A stretch of DNA of 64,000 nucleotides from an uncultured Porphyromonadaceae bacterium (GCA_900538705.1 UPZG01000001.1:1222897-1286896); one strand, 5' to 3'. Positions 28,974 to 38,796 are shown, counted from the first letter of the stretch. A program made the numbers and translations. Notes: generated by a model from the sequence alone, not told the origin.

Positions 28974-29993
28974 TCAGCCTATATAATTCACTTCGGGTTT
29001 TATCGCTATATGAAAGGTATCCCATACCGAGTCGGCAATATCGGCAGCAAGATGCACTACGTCATCGGCCGTTGCACTGCCCGTATTGACAAGCACAAGA
29101 CATTGCCGAGGATATACCATCGCCCCTCCTCGTGACTTACCTTTCCAACCTAATCGGTCAATGAGCCAACCGGCCGGCACTTTCACCGTTGTGTCGTCAA
29201 TGGGATAATGAGGCATATCAGGATAACGAAGCAACAGGTCGCTGTACAAGCTACGCGATATGACAGGATTAACAAAGAAACTGCCGGCACTACCCATTTC
29301 GCTTGTTTCGGGAAGCTTACGACGACGTATCTCTATAACGGCATCACGTACCGACTGTAAAGTAGGATTTGCGCCTACGGCCTGACGCAAATTGCCATAA
29401 TCAAGACGGAATTGAGGCTTACGACTCAACTTATATGTCACAGCGGTAATTATGTATTTACCTCTGAGCGATTGTTTGAATATACTATCGCGATAGCCAT
29501 ATGCACACTCATCAGGCAAAAAATTGCGCAGGTGCCCCGTCGTCACATCTACAGCTTCAACACCACTTATTACATCGCAAGCCTCTACACCGTATGCACC
29601 TATATTTTGCACCGCACTCGCCCCTACTTCACCGGGAATATACGATAAGTTCTCTACTCCGCCCCAGCCTGAGGCTACACAATACGCCACAAAATCGTCC
29701 CATACGACGCCACTTCCGGCTCGTACCTGTACACTGCTGCTATCTTGCTCGACAAGCTCCATACCTCTGATAGCCGAATGTAACAATACGCCTTGATAAT
29801 CATGCAAAAACAGCAAATTGCTACCTTGTCCTATAGGCATGAACTTGGTACTGCTTTTATGCAAGTCGTACAGCAATCCTTGCAAATCTTCAACAGATGT
29901 ATACTCCTGCCATCCCATCGCTTGGGTAGGGATACCAAAAGTATGACGATTGGTAATATCAATATAACAGCCCACTGTCGATTGGTTTTCCAT
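28974..29993 (-). CDS. murB: UDP-N-acetylenolpyruvoylglucosamine reductase
   Basis: This FAD enzyme reduces UDP-GlcNAc-enolpyruvate to UDP-MurNAc with NADPH in peptidoglycan synthesis. The 339-residue protein is of the long type I form. The FAD-binding segment (PIGQGSNLLFLHDYQG near 52-67), the IPGEVGASAVQNIGAYG region near 124-140, the proton-donor Ser in GSAGSFFVNP (about 236) and the terminal Glu in KPEVNYIG are all present. It lies between a lipoprotein gene and the MBL hydrolase gene. Confidence 0.95.
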   Translation of the reverse strand: MENQSTVGCYIDITNRHTFGIPTQAMGWQEYTSVEDLQGLLYDLHKSSTKFMPIGQGSNLLFLHDYQGVLLHSAIRGMELVEQDSSSVQVRAGSGVVWDDFVAYCVASGWGGVENLSYIPGEVGASAVQNIGAYGVEACDVISGVEAVDVTTGHLRNFLPDECAYGYRDSIFKQSLRGKYIITAVTYKLSRKPQFRLDYGNLRQAVGANPTLQSVRDAVIEIRRRKLPETSEMGSAGSFFVNPVISRSLYSDLLLRYPDMPHYPIDDTTVKVPAGWLIDRLGWKGKSRGGAMVYPRQCLVLVNTGSATADDVVHLAADIADSVWDTFHIAIKPEVNYIG

Positions 29994-30007
29994 ACACTAC
30001 GTTGTAT

Positions 30008-30940
30008 TTATTGACGGAAAGCACTGAGCAAACCATCGGAAAACAACAAATAAGTACCAGTATTATATATCCATTGCTCTTTCAACCCGCTATACGTAGG
30101 TATCTTCACTACTTCCGAGGGGAGACCCAACGCAAGACGGCACTCTTCCTTGGTCATTCCAGTGATAACTTTTCCCCTTGTAATAGCATCCCACGCTTCA
30201 TCGCTAATACTTTCGTACTTGGCACGTGGGTCGGTAAAAGAGAAAAGGCGGTCAAATGTAAGTATCTGGGTATAAGATGAACTTTTAACCGACATAAACA
30301 CCTTTCCCGTGTTGCCTTGCTCGTCTACAAACGAAAGCGCTAACGGCAATACACTATTACCAGGCGAGACGGCAGTAACCGTAACGGGTATCAATTTACG
30401 AGAAGTAAACAACTGGTTATCTTCGTCATACCATTGGTTGGTAAGGATATAGAGTCGTTTACCCAGAAACAAATCGCGAGCCGTTGCCACATCATCCCAA
30501 TCGACAAACGAAGGTATCAAAGGCGTATATTCCATCGCTGCTATCTCGTCTATCGACTTACCTGTTGCATAGGTATATATGGCACTATCGCATCTGAATA
30601 CAAGCGTCACGAGCTTTTTATTGCCGTATAGATTCTCTTCTCTATGGCCTTCATACACAAATGTTTTCCCTTTAAGTCCGGTCGTCGATAACGAGGCATT
30701 CTCCTCGGGGCGCAACACTGGCGACAAACTATCGTCGACATAAGCAAAAGACTTACCCGGCAACCACGACTGACATCCATGCTTTACAAAATTGTTTTCC
30801 ATGATAAGCTCTTCCTCGCCTTTTTCTATTTTCTCCACTACGGCATCGTCTATCTTGGGTGTAGACTCAGTTGCCGTATAACACGACGAAAGCATTACCA
30901 AAAAAGCATACAAAAACAACTGTATAAATAGTTTACGCAT
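30008..30940 (-). CDS. Hypothetical lipoprotein with a BamE/SmpA-like C-terminus
   Basis: The 310-residue product has a lipoprotein signal (VMLSSC, Cys about residue 20). After a Glu-rich linker comes a beta-rich region of unknown family. The last 55 residues (ITGMTKEECRLALGLP ... WIYNTGTYLLF) resemble the small BamE/SmpA fold (GMTxxxVxxxLGxP pattern), which in other proteins helps outer-membrane assembly or binds other envelope proteins. No function is established. First gene of the leftward operon with murB (14-base gap). Confidence 0.75.
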   Translation of the reverse strand: MRKLFIQLFLYAFLVMLSSCYTATESTPKIDDAVVEKIEKGEEELIMENNFVKHGCQSWLPGKSFAYVDDSLSPVLRPEENASLSTTGLKGKTFVYEGHREENLYGNKKLVTLVFRCDSAIYTYATGKSIDEIAAMEYTPLIPSFVDWDDVATARDLFLGKRLYILTNQWYDEDNQLFTSRKLIPVTVTAVSPGNSVLPLALSFVDEQGNTGKVFMSVKSSSYTQILTFDRLFSFTDPRAKYESISDEAWDAITRGKVITGMTKEECRLALGLPSEVVKIPTYSGLKEQWIYNTGTYLLFSDGLLSAFRQ

Positions 30941-31152
30941 CGATATGACTTTTAGCTACTTGCAAGAGATTTGTTTCCGATATGAATGAGTGTGTAAAAT
31001 TAGTAATAATTTGCGAAACCATGACATGCAACAATCTTCAAAAAAGCGTAGCACAATGTCGTTTTTCATAAATTATATTGTATCTTTACGTCGCAAAAAA
31101 AGAAGGTTATAAGTAAAAGCCCTGCATCGGTCTCAACCGGTAAATTACCCCT

Positions 31153-31561
31153 ATGAAAAACAACAACATAATACAACAAAAAGCATTTCGATTTCGTCGG
31201 TGGAGCCGGCATCGATATGCCGTATTTTGCAGCATAGGGCGTTACGTCAATATAGGCCAACTGTCGAACCGCATTGCCGATGCATCTACCTACAAAATCA
31301 AGCGCACATCTTCACACATTATTTTTCATAATCCTAAAAAAGAGGATACCGACCCAACAGAACTTTCCGATGCTCCCCCACTACTCGAGCTTACAGAGAG
31401 CCTGATTGTTCTACCAGTTCTCGCGTCAGAAAGTTGCCGAGGCGGCAAACAGTACCCTCATACAGCCTTTCAAATACTATCCGACAAATACCGCAGGCGA
31501 ACGACAATCCGTCAGCCATCGTTATCGTCTGCCCAAGCATTTCGTGACTACTCTTACATAA
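31153..31561 (+). pseudogene. Disrupted reading frame upstream of bioA
   Basis: From the ATG at 31153 a frame reads through FRFRRWSRHRYAVFCSIGR and GQLSNRIADAS, a pattern (RWxRKxYAxFxSLGR) I associate from memory with N-termini of some Bacteroidales TonB-linked outer-membrane proteins. After about residue 85 the frame loses protein-like composition. A different frame, open only after a TGA near 31410, then reads LFYQFSRQKVAEAANSTL ... RYRLPKHFVTTLT and stops at 31559-31561. One +1 shift near 31410 would join the two. It may be a frameshifted remnant, a small protein, or chance. The frame continuing into bioA is not used. Confidence 0.35.
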
Positions 31562-31690
31562 ATCACAGATGTTCTGAATTGTTCTGCGCGCTAAGTTCGG
31601 TACAGATGCGTAGCCATACAGTTCGGCACCATGCCTTAGTCGATAAAAACAGACATACTCATACCATTTATATACCTAAAGTTTCATTTT

Positions 31691-32968
31691 ATGACAATCA
31701 ATGCATTCGATGCCGCTCATTTGTGGCATCCCTATACCTCGGCGTTACATCCACTGCCAACTTACATGGTAAAACGTGCCGAAGGCGTATATATAGAACT
31801 CGAAGATGGACAGCGTCTCATCGACGGCATGTCGTCGTGGTGGGCTGCCATACACGGATATAATCATCCTGTACTCAACGAAGCTGCCACGCAGCAACTG
31901 AAAGAGATGTCGCATGTCATGTTTGGCGGCCTCACCCATCGTCCGGCCATAGAATTGGGCGAAATACTGCTATCAATCGTCCCAGACAATATGCAACACA
32001 TATTTTATTGCGATTCAGGCTCTGTATCGGTAGAGGTAGCCATCAAAATGGCATTACAATATCACTATTCACGCGGCAATCGCACTCGCGACAATCTCCT
32101 GACCATCCGCCGTGGATACCACGGCGACACATGGAATGCAATGTCGGTATGCGACCCAGTCACAGGCATGCACTCTATTTTTGGTGGAACGCTACCCAAG
32201 CGATACTTCATAGATTCGCCCTCTTGTCGATACGGCGACGAATGGGACGAACATTGTACCGATGAGCTTACTGCGGCGATGGAAAGACTGCACACTTCGC
32301 TTGCAGCCGTCATATTGGAACCCGTAGTACAAGGTGCCGGAGGTATGTATTTCTACCATCCGCAATTTCTGCAGACGGTGCGCCGATTATGCGACCAATA
32401 TGGTGTACTGCTGATATTCGATGAAATAGCAACCGGCTTCGGACGAACTGGGAAACTCTTCGCTTGGGAACATGCCGGAGTAAAACCCGATATCATGTGT
32501 ATAGGCAAAGCCATCACAGGAGGCTACATGACATTGGCAGCAACTCTTGCTACGCACGATGTTGCAGCTGCGCTTTCTGAAGGAGAACCAGGGGTATTTA
32601 TGCATGGCCCTACATTCATGGGCAATCCTTTGGCTTGTGCGGTAGCCGTGGCCTCTACCCGACTGCTTCTATCGGTCAACTGGCAAAAACGCGTAGCTGA
32701 GATAGAACAACAACTGAAACGCGAGCTTGCTCCTGCAGCCGCATTGCCGCAGGTAACCGAAGTAAGAGTTCTGGGTGCCATAGGTGTAATAGAGATGAAA
32801 CAGCCAGTAAACATGGCTACAATACAACGACAATTTGTAGAACATGGTGTATGGGTACGCCCCTTCGGCAAGTTGGTTTATATCATGCCTCCCTACATTA
32901 TCACATCACAACAACTCTCGCAACTTACAACAGCCTTACTTGCTGTAGTAGAAAAGCAACCTTTATGA
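31691..32968 (+). CDS. bioA: Adenosylmethionine-8-amino-7-oxononanoate aminotransferase
   Basis: This PLP enzyme converts KAPA to DAPA in biotin synthesis, using S-adenosylmethionine as amino donor. The 425-residue protein has HLWHPYTSALHPLPTYMV at the start, the PLP-site DEIATGFGRTGKLFAWEHAG (about 241-260), the Schiff-base Lys in CIGKAITGGYMT (about 273) and HGPTFMGNPLACAVA. It heads the biotin operon, and its stop overlaps the bioF start by 4 bases. Confidence 0.95.
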   Translation: MTINAFDAAHLWHPYTSALHPLPTYMVKRAEGVYIELEDGQRLIDGMSSWWAAIHGYNHPVLNEAATQQLKEMSHVMFGGLTHRPAIELGEILLSIVPDNMQHIFYCDSGSVSVEVAIKMALQYHYSRGNRTRDNLLTIRRGYHGDTWNAMSVCDPVTGMHSIFGGTLPKRYFIDSPSCRYGDEWDEHCTDELTAAMERLHTSLAAVILEPVVQGAGGMYFYHPQFLQTVRRLCDQYGVLLIFDEIATGFGRTGKLFAWEHAGVKPDIMCIGKAITGGYMTLAATLATHDVAAALSEGEPGVFMHGPTFMGNPLACAVAVASTRLLLSVNWQKRVAEIEQQLKRELAPAAALPQVTEVRVLGAIGVIEMKQPVNMATIQRQFVEHGVWVRPFGKLVYIMPPYIITSQQLSQLTTALLAVVEKQPL

Positions 32969-34131
32969 AATCATACAGCGAAGCATTGGCAGAGCTACGT
33001 CGCAACGGCAGGTTGCGACAACTCACTGAAACCGAAAGTAGCCAAAGTCATATTGTACGCAACGGAGTGTCTATGCTCAACCTGTCATCGAACGACTACC
33101 TTGGCATTACACAGGAAGAGTCGTTGTGGCGTGCATTTTTAGAAGAGACACCAGTCACACGATTACAGCCATCGGCAGCGTCGAGCCGGTTACTTACAGG
33201 TAATCATCCGGCATACTCAAGACTGGAAAAGCTATTGACACAACTGTATGAGCGTCCTGCTGCTCTCGTTTTCAACAGCGGATACCATGCCAATAGCGGC
33301 ATACTGCCGGCCATAGCCGACGAACGTACGCTCATTCTTGCCGACAAGTTAGTTCATGCAAGTCTCATCGATGGCATGCACCTCGGACATGCGCCCTACA
33401 TACGATATCGCCACAACGACTACCAACACCTTGAAACACTGCTACGTGAGAAAGCTCACAATTTCGATACCGTAATCGTTGCGACAGAAAGCATTTTCAG
33501 CATGGATGGCGACATATGTGACCTTCGGAGATTAATTGACCTGAAACGAGAATTTCCCAACGTCATGCTGTATGTCGATGAAGCACATGCCATTGGCGTA
33601 AGAGGCCAACGCGGACTGGGATTATGCGAAGAGTACAATTGTATCTCCGACATTGATATGCTCGTTGTCACTTTCGGTAAAGCAATAGCCTCGGTAGGCG
33701 CAGCACTGATTTGCAACGAAGAAATAAAAGAATGGCTTGTCAATACGATGCGTCCCTTCATCTTCACCACGGCCTTGCCTCCCATCAATGTAGAGTGGAC
33801 TCATTATGTACTGTCACACCTCGACGTATTAAGCAATAGGCGTCACCATCTGGCAGCCATTGCCCAAAGGGTAAACGACGCTATAACCCGTTGCAAAGGA
33901 GATACCGGAAGTCGCAGCCATATCATTCCTTACATCATCGGAGATGCCGCCGAAACACAGGCCGAAGCTATCAGGATGCAACGTCTCGGGTTCTACCTGA
34001 TGCCCGTAAGGCCTCCTACCGTACCGGCTGGCACATCGCGATTACGCATATCTTTGCATGCCCTCTGCAGTGATGACGATATAGAGCGACTTATCGCCGC
34101 CTTAACCCAAAACAGCACCACATGGAAATAG
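32965..34131 (+). CDS. bioF: 8-amino-7-oxononanoate synthase
   Basis: The enzyme condenses pimeloyl-ACP with alanine to give KAPA. I start it at the ATG at 32965, which overlaps the bioA stop (ATGA); the product has 388 residues, the family length. Seen are NDYLGIT near 45, SAASSRLLTGNH near 70, VDEAHAIGVRG near 205-215 and the PLP Lys239 in TFGKAIASVGA. It overlaps the next gene by 10 bases, so translation is coupled. Confidence 0.95.
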   Translation: MKSYSEALAELRRNGRLRQLTETESSQSHIVRNGVSMLNLSSNDYLGITQEESLWRAFLEETPVTRLQPSAASSRLLTGNHPAYSRLEKLLTQLYERPAALVFNSGYHANSGILPAIADERTLILADKLVHASLIDGMHLGHAPYIRYRHNDYQHLETLLREKAHNFDTVIVATESIFSMDGDICDLRRLIDLKREFPNVMLYVDEAHAIGVRGQRGLGLCEEYNCISDIDMLVVTFGKAIASVGAALICNEEIKEWLVNTMRPFIFTTALPPINVEWTHYVLSHLDVLSNRRHHLAAIAQRVNDAITRCKGDTGSRSHIIPYIIGDAAETQAEAIRMQRLGFYLMPVRPPTVPAGTSRLRISLHALCSDDDIERLIAALTQNSTTWK

Positions 34132-35528
34132 AATATATCATACGCGAAGGGAACCGACGGCTCTTACTTTTTTGGGCTGGTTGGGGTGCCGACATACGGC
34201 CATTCGAAGCTCTTCGTCAGGTACTTCACCAACAAGATTGCTGTATCTGTTACGACTATTCTACCCCACCACACCCCGACGATATGACCGAGTGGCAACA
34301 ATACGACGAGATAGAGCTGTATGCGTGGTCGTTTGGTGTATGGGCTGCCTCCACATGGCTATCTTCAATCACATTACCCATTACGCGCGCCACAGCCATC
34401 AATGGCACGCCATTCGGCATAGACGACACACGAGGCATTGCCCGTAACGTATTTGACGCCACGTTAGCTCGATTGGACGATGCGACATTGGAAAAATTCG
34501 ACCGCCGCATGTGTGACGACAATACCACCCTGCAAAATTATAGGCTTGTGCATCCAACTAGAAAGATTGCGAGCTTAAAGCAGGAATTGCAGGCTCTAAA
34601 ATACTATATCCGCAGTTTGCAAAAAAGGAGAGACTTCTCCTGGTCGAGAGCCATAATAGGTACTCGCGACCGCATTTTTTTACCTCAAGCGCAAGCTCAA
34701 GCATGGAAAGAATACGGTACCCCCATCATCATGGAAGAGATAGCTCACTATACCGACTTTGCCAGCCTCATTGCCAATGACACCATAGACAAACAAAAAG
34801 TAGCCAAACACTTCAGTCGTGCTGCCGAGAGTTACGATGCAGCTGCAGTCGTACAACACGATATGGCGCAGCGATTGCTATCGCTTTTACCCGAGAATTT
34901 CGATGCACTCCACATCTTGGAGATAGGATGTGGCACAGGATTATTTACCAAATTGCTGGCTCAACGTTTTACAACAGCCCATTTTACAATCAACGACCTA
35001 TGCCCTACTATGTGCGACATTGCTACGCAAGCCATCACCAACCACACAACCTGCATGGCCGGCGATGCCGAACAGATTGACTTTCACGGCACATACGGGC
35101 TGATAACATCGGCTGCTGCCATACAATGGTTTAGCAATTTACCCGACTTCTTATCACGCATCGAAGCGTCTCTCGATAACGATGGGATAATCCTATTCTC
35201 CACCTTTGGCAGCGACAATCTTAAAGAGCTGCGCCATACAACAGGCAAAGGGCTACCCTACTTTTCGAGCGAAGTGCTACATGAGATTTTCGAGCGCTAC
35301 TACACCGATGTATCGGTCGTTGAAGAGAGACACACGCTCACGTTCGATTCTCCCATAGAAGTTTTACGGCACATGCAACAAACCGGTGCCAACGGACTTA
35401 CCGGGACTCACTTTTCGCTTCGCCGCTTTTCAGAACAATACCAAGCTCTTTATACTGCTGAAAACGGCAGTGTAAGCCTTACATATCACCCTATTTATAT
35501 AATTGCTCGTAAAAAACACAACGTATGA
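34122..35528 (+). CDS. BioG-BioC fusion: pimeloyl-ACP methyl ester esterase / malonyl-ACP O-methyltransferase
   Basis: One 468-residue chain carries both steps that make pimeloyl-ACP. Residues 1-215 are the BioG-type alpha/beta hydrolase (DUF452), with LLLFWAGWGADIRPFE at the start and the Ser nucleophile in YAWSFGVWAAS (about 70). Residues about 225-468 are the BioC SAM methyltransferase (HFSRAAESYDAAA, then EIGCGTGLFTKLL near 267). BioC caps a malonyl group by methylation to enter fatty-acid synthesis, and BioG removes the methyl later. Such fusions are known in Bacteroidota. It overlaps bioF by 10 bases and bioD by 4. Confidence 0.93.
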   Translation: MEIEYIIREGNRRLLLFWAGWGADIRPFEALRQVLHQQDCCICYDYSTPPHPDDMTEWQQYDEIELYAWSFGVWAASTWLSSITLPITRATAINGTPFGIDDTRGIARNVFDATLARLDDATLEKFDRRMCDDNTTLQNYRLVHPTRKIASLKQELQALKYYIRSLQKRRDFSWSRAIIGTRDRIFLPQAQAQAWKEYGTPIIMEEIAHYTDFASLIANDTIDKQKVAKHFSRAAESYDAAAVVQHDMAQRLLSLLPENFDALHILEIGCGTGLFTKLLAQRFTTAHFTINDLCPTMCDIATQAITNHTTCMAGDAEQIDFHGTYGLITSAAAIQWFSNLPDFLSRIEASLDNDGIILFSTFGSDNLKELRHTTGKGLPYFSSEVLHEIFERYYTDVSVVEERHTLTFDSPIEVLRHMQQTGANGLTGTHFSLRRFSEQYQALYTAENGSVSLTYHPIYIIARKKHNV

Positions 35529-36187
35529 AAGGAGTATACTTCATTACCGGCATCGACACCAACATAGGCAAAAGCTATGCCACCGGATGGCTTGCCCGCG
35601 AGTTGATGCAACGCAACGTGAAAGTAATCACACAAAAACTGATACAGACCGGAAACGATGCTATATCGGAAGATATTGTACTACACCGCCGTATCATGAA
35701 TGTAGCTCAACTCTTTCCCGAAGATTGGGAACAGCTTACCTATCCTATTATATATACTTATCCGGCCTCTCCTCACTTGGCTGCCGAGATTGACCACTAT
35801 ACAACCGACATGAGTGTGGCGACCCGTGCCACACAAGTGTTGGCATCACGATATGATGTAGTACTGCTCGAGGGGGCTGGTGGGCCTATGGTGCCACTCA
35901 CACGTGACTTGCTTACCATCGACTATGTTGCTGAACAGGGTTACCCCGTGATACTTGTCACATCAGGCCGATTGGGTAGCATCAATCACACGCTGCTATG
36001 CATCGAGTCAATTGTCCGCCGCGGATTAAAATTGCACAGCATCATATACAATCGATACCCATCGACCGATACCATTATAGAGAACGACACCATAAACTAT
36101 CTGCGTAACTTCCTTGCCAATAACTATCGCGACACGCTTTTCTTGGAAATGCCAGAAATCACGTTAGCCGATAAAAAAGAGCCCTAA
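35525..36187 (+). CDS. bioD: Dethiobiotin synthetase
   Basis: The 220-residue enzyme closes the ureido ring of DAPA with CO2 and ATP. The P-loop FITGIDTNIGKSYATGWL is at residues 5-22 (Gly-x-Asp-Thr-x-x-Gly-Lys), and LLEGAGGPMVPL near 117-128 is the DAPA-binding loop. It starts on the ATGA overlap with bioGC and ends the operon at a strong terminator. No bioB follows. Confidence 0.95.
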   Translation: MKGVYFITGIDTNIGKSYATGWLARELMQRNVKVITQKLIQTGNDAISEDIVLHRRIMNVAQLFPEDWEQLTYPIIYTYPASPHLAAEIDHYTTDMSVATRATQVLASRYDVVLLEGAGGPMVPLTRDLLTIDYVAEQGYPVILVTSGRLGSINHTLLCIESIVRRGLKLHSIIYNRYPSTDTIIENDTINYLRNFLANNYRDTLFLEMPEITLADKKEP

Positions 36188-36203
36188 TTTTATAACCTGA
36201 TAA

Positions 36204-36265
36204 AAACAAACGTTTCGGCCTGTAAATCAGATACAATCAATGCCATGCCGAAACGTTTGTTTTTT
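36204..36265. terminator. Terminator of the biotin operon
   Basis: AAACAAACGTTTCGGC (36204-36219) is matched by GCCGAAACGTTTGTTT (36247-36262) with further T following; 16 pairs around a 27-base loop. The A-rich left arm makes it usable in both directions. Confidence 0.85.
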
Positions 36266-36349
36266 CCATAAAGAATTGGTTGATAGGATTGCCAACCTTC
36301 GCCATCTTTTGATACGGCGCAGTCTGGCATAAAAAAATAGAGCAAGCAT

Positions 36350-36380
36350 ATTCGTCTGCCCTCGCCTTTCTGTATCTTTG
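36350..36380 (+). promoter_or_regulatory. Promoter of the DUF3089-HAD gene pair
   Basis: TTCG (36350-36353 region), 19 bases, then TATCTTTG (36373-36380), 35 bases before the ATG at 36416. The -7 box is a full match; the -33 box has one mismatch. Confidence 0.6.
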
Positions 36381-36415
36381 CCCCAAGAACGGAAAAATCA
36401 AAACCGTACACCATT

Positions 36416-37408
36416 ATGAAGAGATATTTTATATTTACGGCCATCCTATGGGCTATTCTTCTACAGTCTTGCGAGCAACAATCAGAGACACATTCGTCCG
36501 ACCAAGAGATAAACTATGCCGATGCCGCATGTTGGTACAACGGCAATGCTCTAACCAGTGACAAGCAAACAGATATTTTCTATATAGTACCCACTTGTAT
36601 ATGGGACTATACCGATAGCAACGGCGTATCGCATCACCACATGGATATTTTTAACAAAGAGCAACGCGCCCTTGTAAACCCGTCGATAGAACTTGCCAAA
36701 CGCGTATTGAGTGACAGTTGTAACTTCTATGCACCCTACTACCGACAAATAAGCATGGATAGCTGGCTTACACTCGATACAGCTCTTATTGAACAACGAT
36801 TTGAACTCGCATACCACGATGTCGTAGAGGCCTTCAGATACTATATGCATCACTACAACAACGGACGACCATTCATCCTTGCCGGACACAGCCAAGGTGC
36901 AAAAGCCGTCATAGAGTTATTGAAACACGAACTTACCGAGGCTACATACCAACAACTGGTAGCTGCATACGCCATAGGCTATACCATCAGTAGTGAGGAA
37001 GTAAATACATATCCTTTTTTACGCCCCGCACAACACGCTACCGACATAGGAGTCACCATACATTTCAATAGCGTGACACGACCCGATGCCGTATCGCCAC
37101 TTTTTGCCGAGAACAAAGTCTGTATAAATCCTATCAATTGGACAACCGATGCTACCCCAGCCCAATCGTATCAAGGCTTTACCGCTACGATAGATACCGC
37201 AATACATACAATTATCGTACAAGGAGTTGACGAGGATGCCTACTATATTCCAAGTGTAGCGACATTACTACCCAAAGGCAATTTACACGTATATGAGTTT
37301 AATCTCTATGAAAACGACCTCAGGGACAACGTTTCACAGCGTATAAAAGCCTACTTCGACAAGCACACGACGAACGTCCCAGCACTTTATGAACAGGAGA
37401 TACGATAA
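36416..37408 (+). CDS. DUF3089 alpha/beta-hydrolase lipoprotein
   Basis: The 330-residue product has a lipoprotein signal (AILLQSC, Cys about 19). The mature protein has the DUF3089 alpha/beta-hydrolase pattern: ADAACWYNG, DIFYIVPTCIWD, DVVEAFRYYMHH and the nucleophile elbow LAGHSQGAKAV near 155-165 with an intact Ser. It should be an esterase-like enzyme anchored in the envelope; substrate unknown. Its 3' end overlaps the HAD gene by 20 bases. Confidence 0.85.
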   Translation: MKRYFIFTAILWAILLQSCEQQSETHSSDQEINYADAACWYNGNALTSDKQTDIFYIVPTCIWDYTDSNGVSHHHMDIFNKEQRALVNPSIELAKRVLSDSCNFYAPYYRQISMDSWLTLDTALIEQRFELAYHDVVEAFRYYMHHYNNGRPFILAGHSQGAKAVIELLKHELTEATYQQLVAAYAIGYTISSEEVNTYPFLRPAQHATDIGVTIHFNSVTRPDAVSPLFAENKVCINPINWTTDATPAQSYQGFTATIDTAIHTIIVQGVDEDAYYIPSVATLLPKGNLHVYEFNLYENDLRDNVSQRIKAYFDKHTTNVPALYEQEIR

Positions 37409-38072
37409 TTTGCTCTTCGACTTAGACGGCACCTTGACCGACCCGGCTAAGGGCATCACACGCTCGGTAGCCTATGCCTTGCAAAAATTCGGTATCCACG
37501 TTTCCGATATGCAACAGCTTTATTGCTTCATAGGGCCACCCTTGGACGACTCTTTCAAAATATTTTACGGTTTTGACAACGAACAGGCTCAACAAGCTGT
37601 ACACTACTATCGAGAGAGATTTTCGACATGCGGTTGGCATGAAAATAAAGTTTACGACGGCATACCCGACCTGCTATCTTCTCTAAAAAAAGCAGGCTAT
37701 CGCCTTATGGTAGCCACCTCGAAACCGACACCTTTTGCTATTCGCATCTTAGATTATTTCAAACTATCGACATATTTCGACTTCATAGCCGGGAGCGGAC
37801 TCAATGGCGAACGTCACAATAAAGCCGATGTAATAAATTATGCACTGGATTGTTGCCATATTACCGACTTGGCTCGTACAGCTATGATAGGAGACCGCAA
37901 GCACGATGTCGAGGGAGCCCGACAAGTTGGAATAGATTGTATAGGCGTACTCTATGGATATGGAAGCCGAGCAGAGTTGGAAAATGCAGGAGTACATCGC
38001 ACAGCTGCCTCGATAGAAGTATTGAAAGAAATATTATGTTCACCTCTACAACAAGCTTCCCCCGTGAAATAG
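37389..38072 (+). CDS. HAD-superfamily hydrolase, phosphoglycolate phosphatase-like
   Basis: The 227-residue protein has HAD motif I FDLDGTLTDP (residues 10-19; both Asp present), a helical cap (about 20-85), motif II VATSKP near 118, the Lys in ERHNKADV, and motif IV MIGDRKHDVEGA near 165. This matches the Gph/PGP group acting on small phosphate esters. The start is inside the DUF3089 gene, so the pair is co-expressed. Confidence 0.88.
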   Translation: MNRRYDNLLFDLDGTLTDPAKGITRSVAYALQKFGIHVSDMQQLYCFIGPPLDDSFKIFYGFDNEQAQQAVHYYRERFSTCGWHENKVYDGIPDLLSSLKKAGYRLMVATSKPTPFAIRILDYFKLSTYFDFIAGSGLNGERHNKADVINYALDCCHITDLARTAMIGDRKHDVEGARQVGIDCIGVLYGYGSRAELENAGVHRTAASIEVLKEILCSPLQQASPVK

Positions 38073-38085
38073 AGATACGACCTTG

Positions 38086-38553
38086 TTAGAATAACTCTGC
38101 ACGATAATCTACCAGCCACACATCGCCACTTTTCACCATATTCAGCAACATATTCAGCACCTCTCGTTCCTTACCGCGGCTGTCTTTAACAAGAACTTTC
38201 CCTTGCACGATATTGGTCGTATCTTCTGGCATAAAAATCTGCGCATGAGTAACCTTAAAACGAGCGTTTCCTGTACGAAGTTCTTCGCTCTGACTACCCA
38301 CCCACTCGGCAAACATAGCTATTTCAGAAGCCGATGCAGGCGTTGAGAGCATACCTGCTTCGTCGAAACGGGCATGAATCATATCATCGGCAAACTCTTT
38401 GGCAACTCGCAAAGGTTCGTTCTCTACCGTCTCTTGTCTGACAAACCATAAACAAGGTAAAGCAATAGCAACAAACGCCAATGTCAGTTTTATAGCCATA
38501 ATCTGCCGACGGCGGCGTTTCCTCAAACTTGTTTTCTTCTTCTTTTTTACCAT
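38086..38553 (-). CDS. Small membrane-anchored protein, NTF2/DUF4878-like
   Basis: A 155-residue protein with a very basic N-terminus (many Lys and Arg in the first 17 residues), one membrane helix (about 19-39) and a domain outside the membrane beginning EPLRVAKEFADDMIHARFDEA. That domain resembles NTF2-like folds in DUF4878 lipoproteins (VLVKDSRGKEREVLNMLLNMVKSGDVWLVD pattern, in parts). Function unknown. Convergent with the HAD gene; only 13 bases separate them. Confidence 0.7.
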   Translation of the reverse strand: MVKKKKKTSLRKRRRRQIMAIKLTLAFVAIALPCLWFVRQETVENEPLRVAKEFADDMIHARFDEAGMLSTPASASEIAMFAEWVGSQSEELRTGNARFKVTHAQIFMPEDTTNIVQGKVLVKDSRGKEREVLNMLLNMVKSGDVWLVDYRAELF

Positions 38554-38796
38554 ACGGGCACAAACTTACAAAAAGGGCGCTATAATCGTACTTCTACCTG
38601 TGTAAAGAAATGTTACACTACATCACTATCTTTCATCATACATGGTAATATTTTGTAACTGAGAGCCGCTATGCAACTCGAAGGTAATTGAGGATGCAAC
38701 ATCTTGTATTTGACATACAAACCGGTAAGATAATATATTGTTCCAATAACGTATGGCTTGCTACACGAGAGCCGCATAACTCTATTGCAACGATAA

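Noticed and set aside
30941..31152. Possible cobalamin, TPP or biotin-type riboswitch ahead of the disrupted frame and bioA
   Set aside because: I looked for the conserved B12-box and TPP core and did not find them; no convincing fold was seen.
31562..31863. Continuation of the frame from 31153 into the bioA coding region
   Set aside because: bioA starts at 31691 with strong family motifs; the overlapping frame has lost protein-like composition by then.
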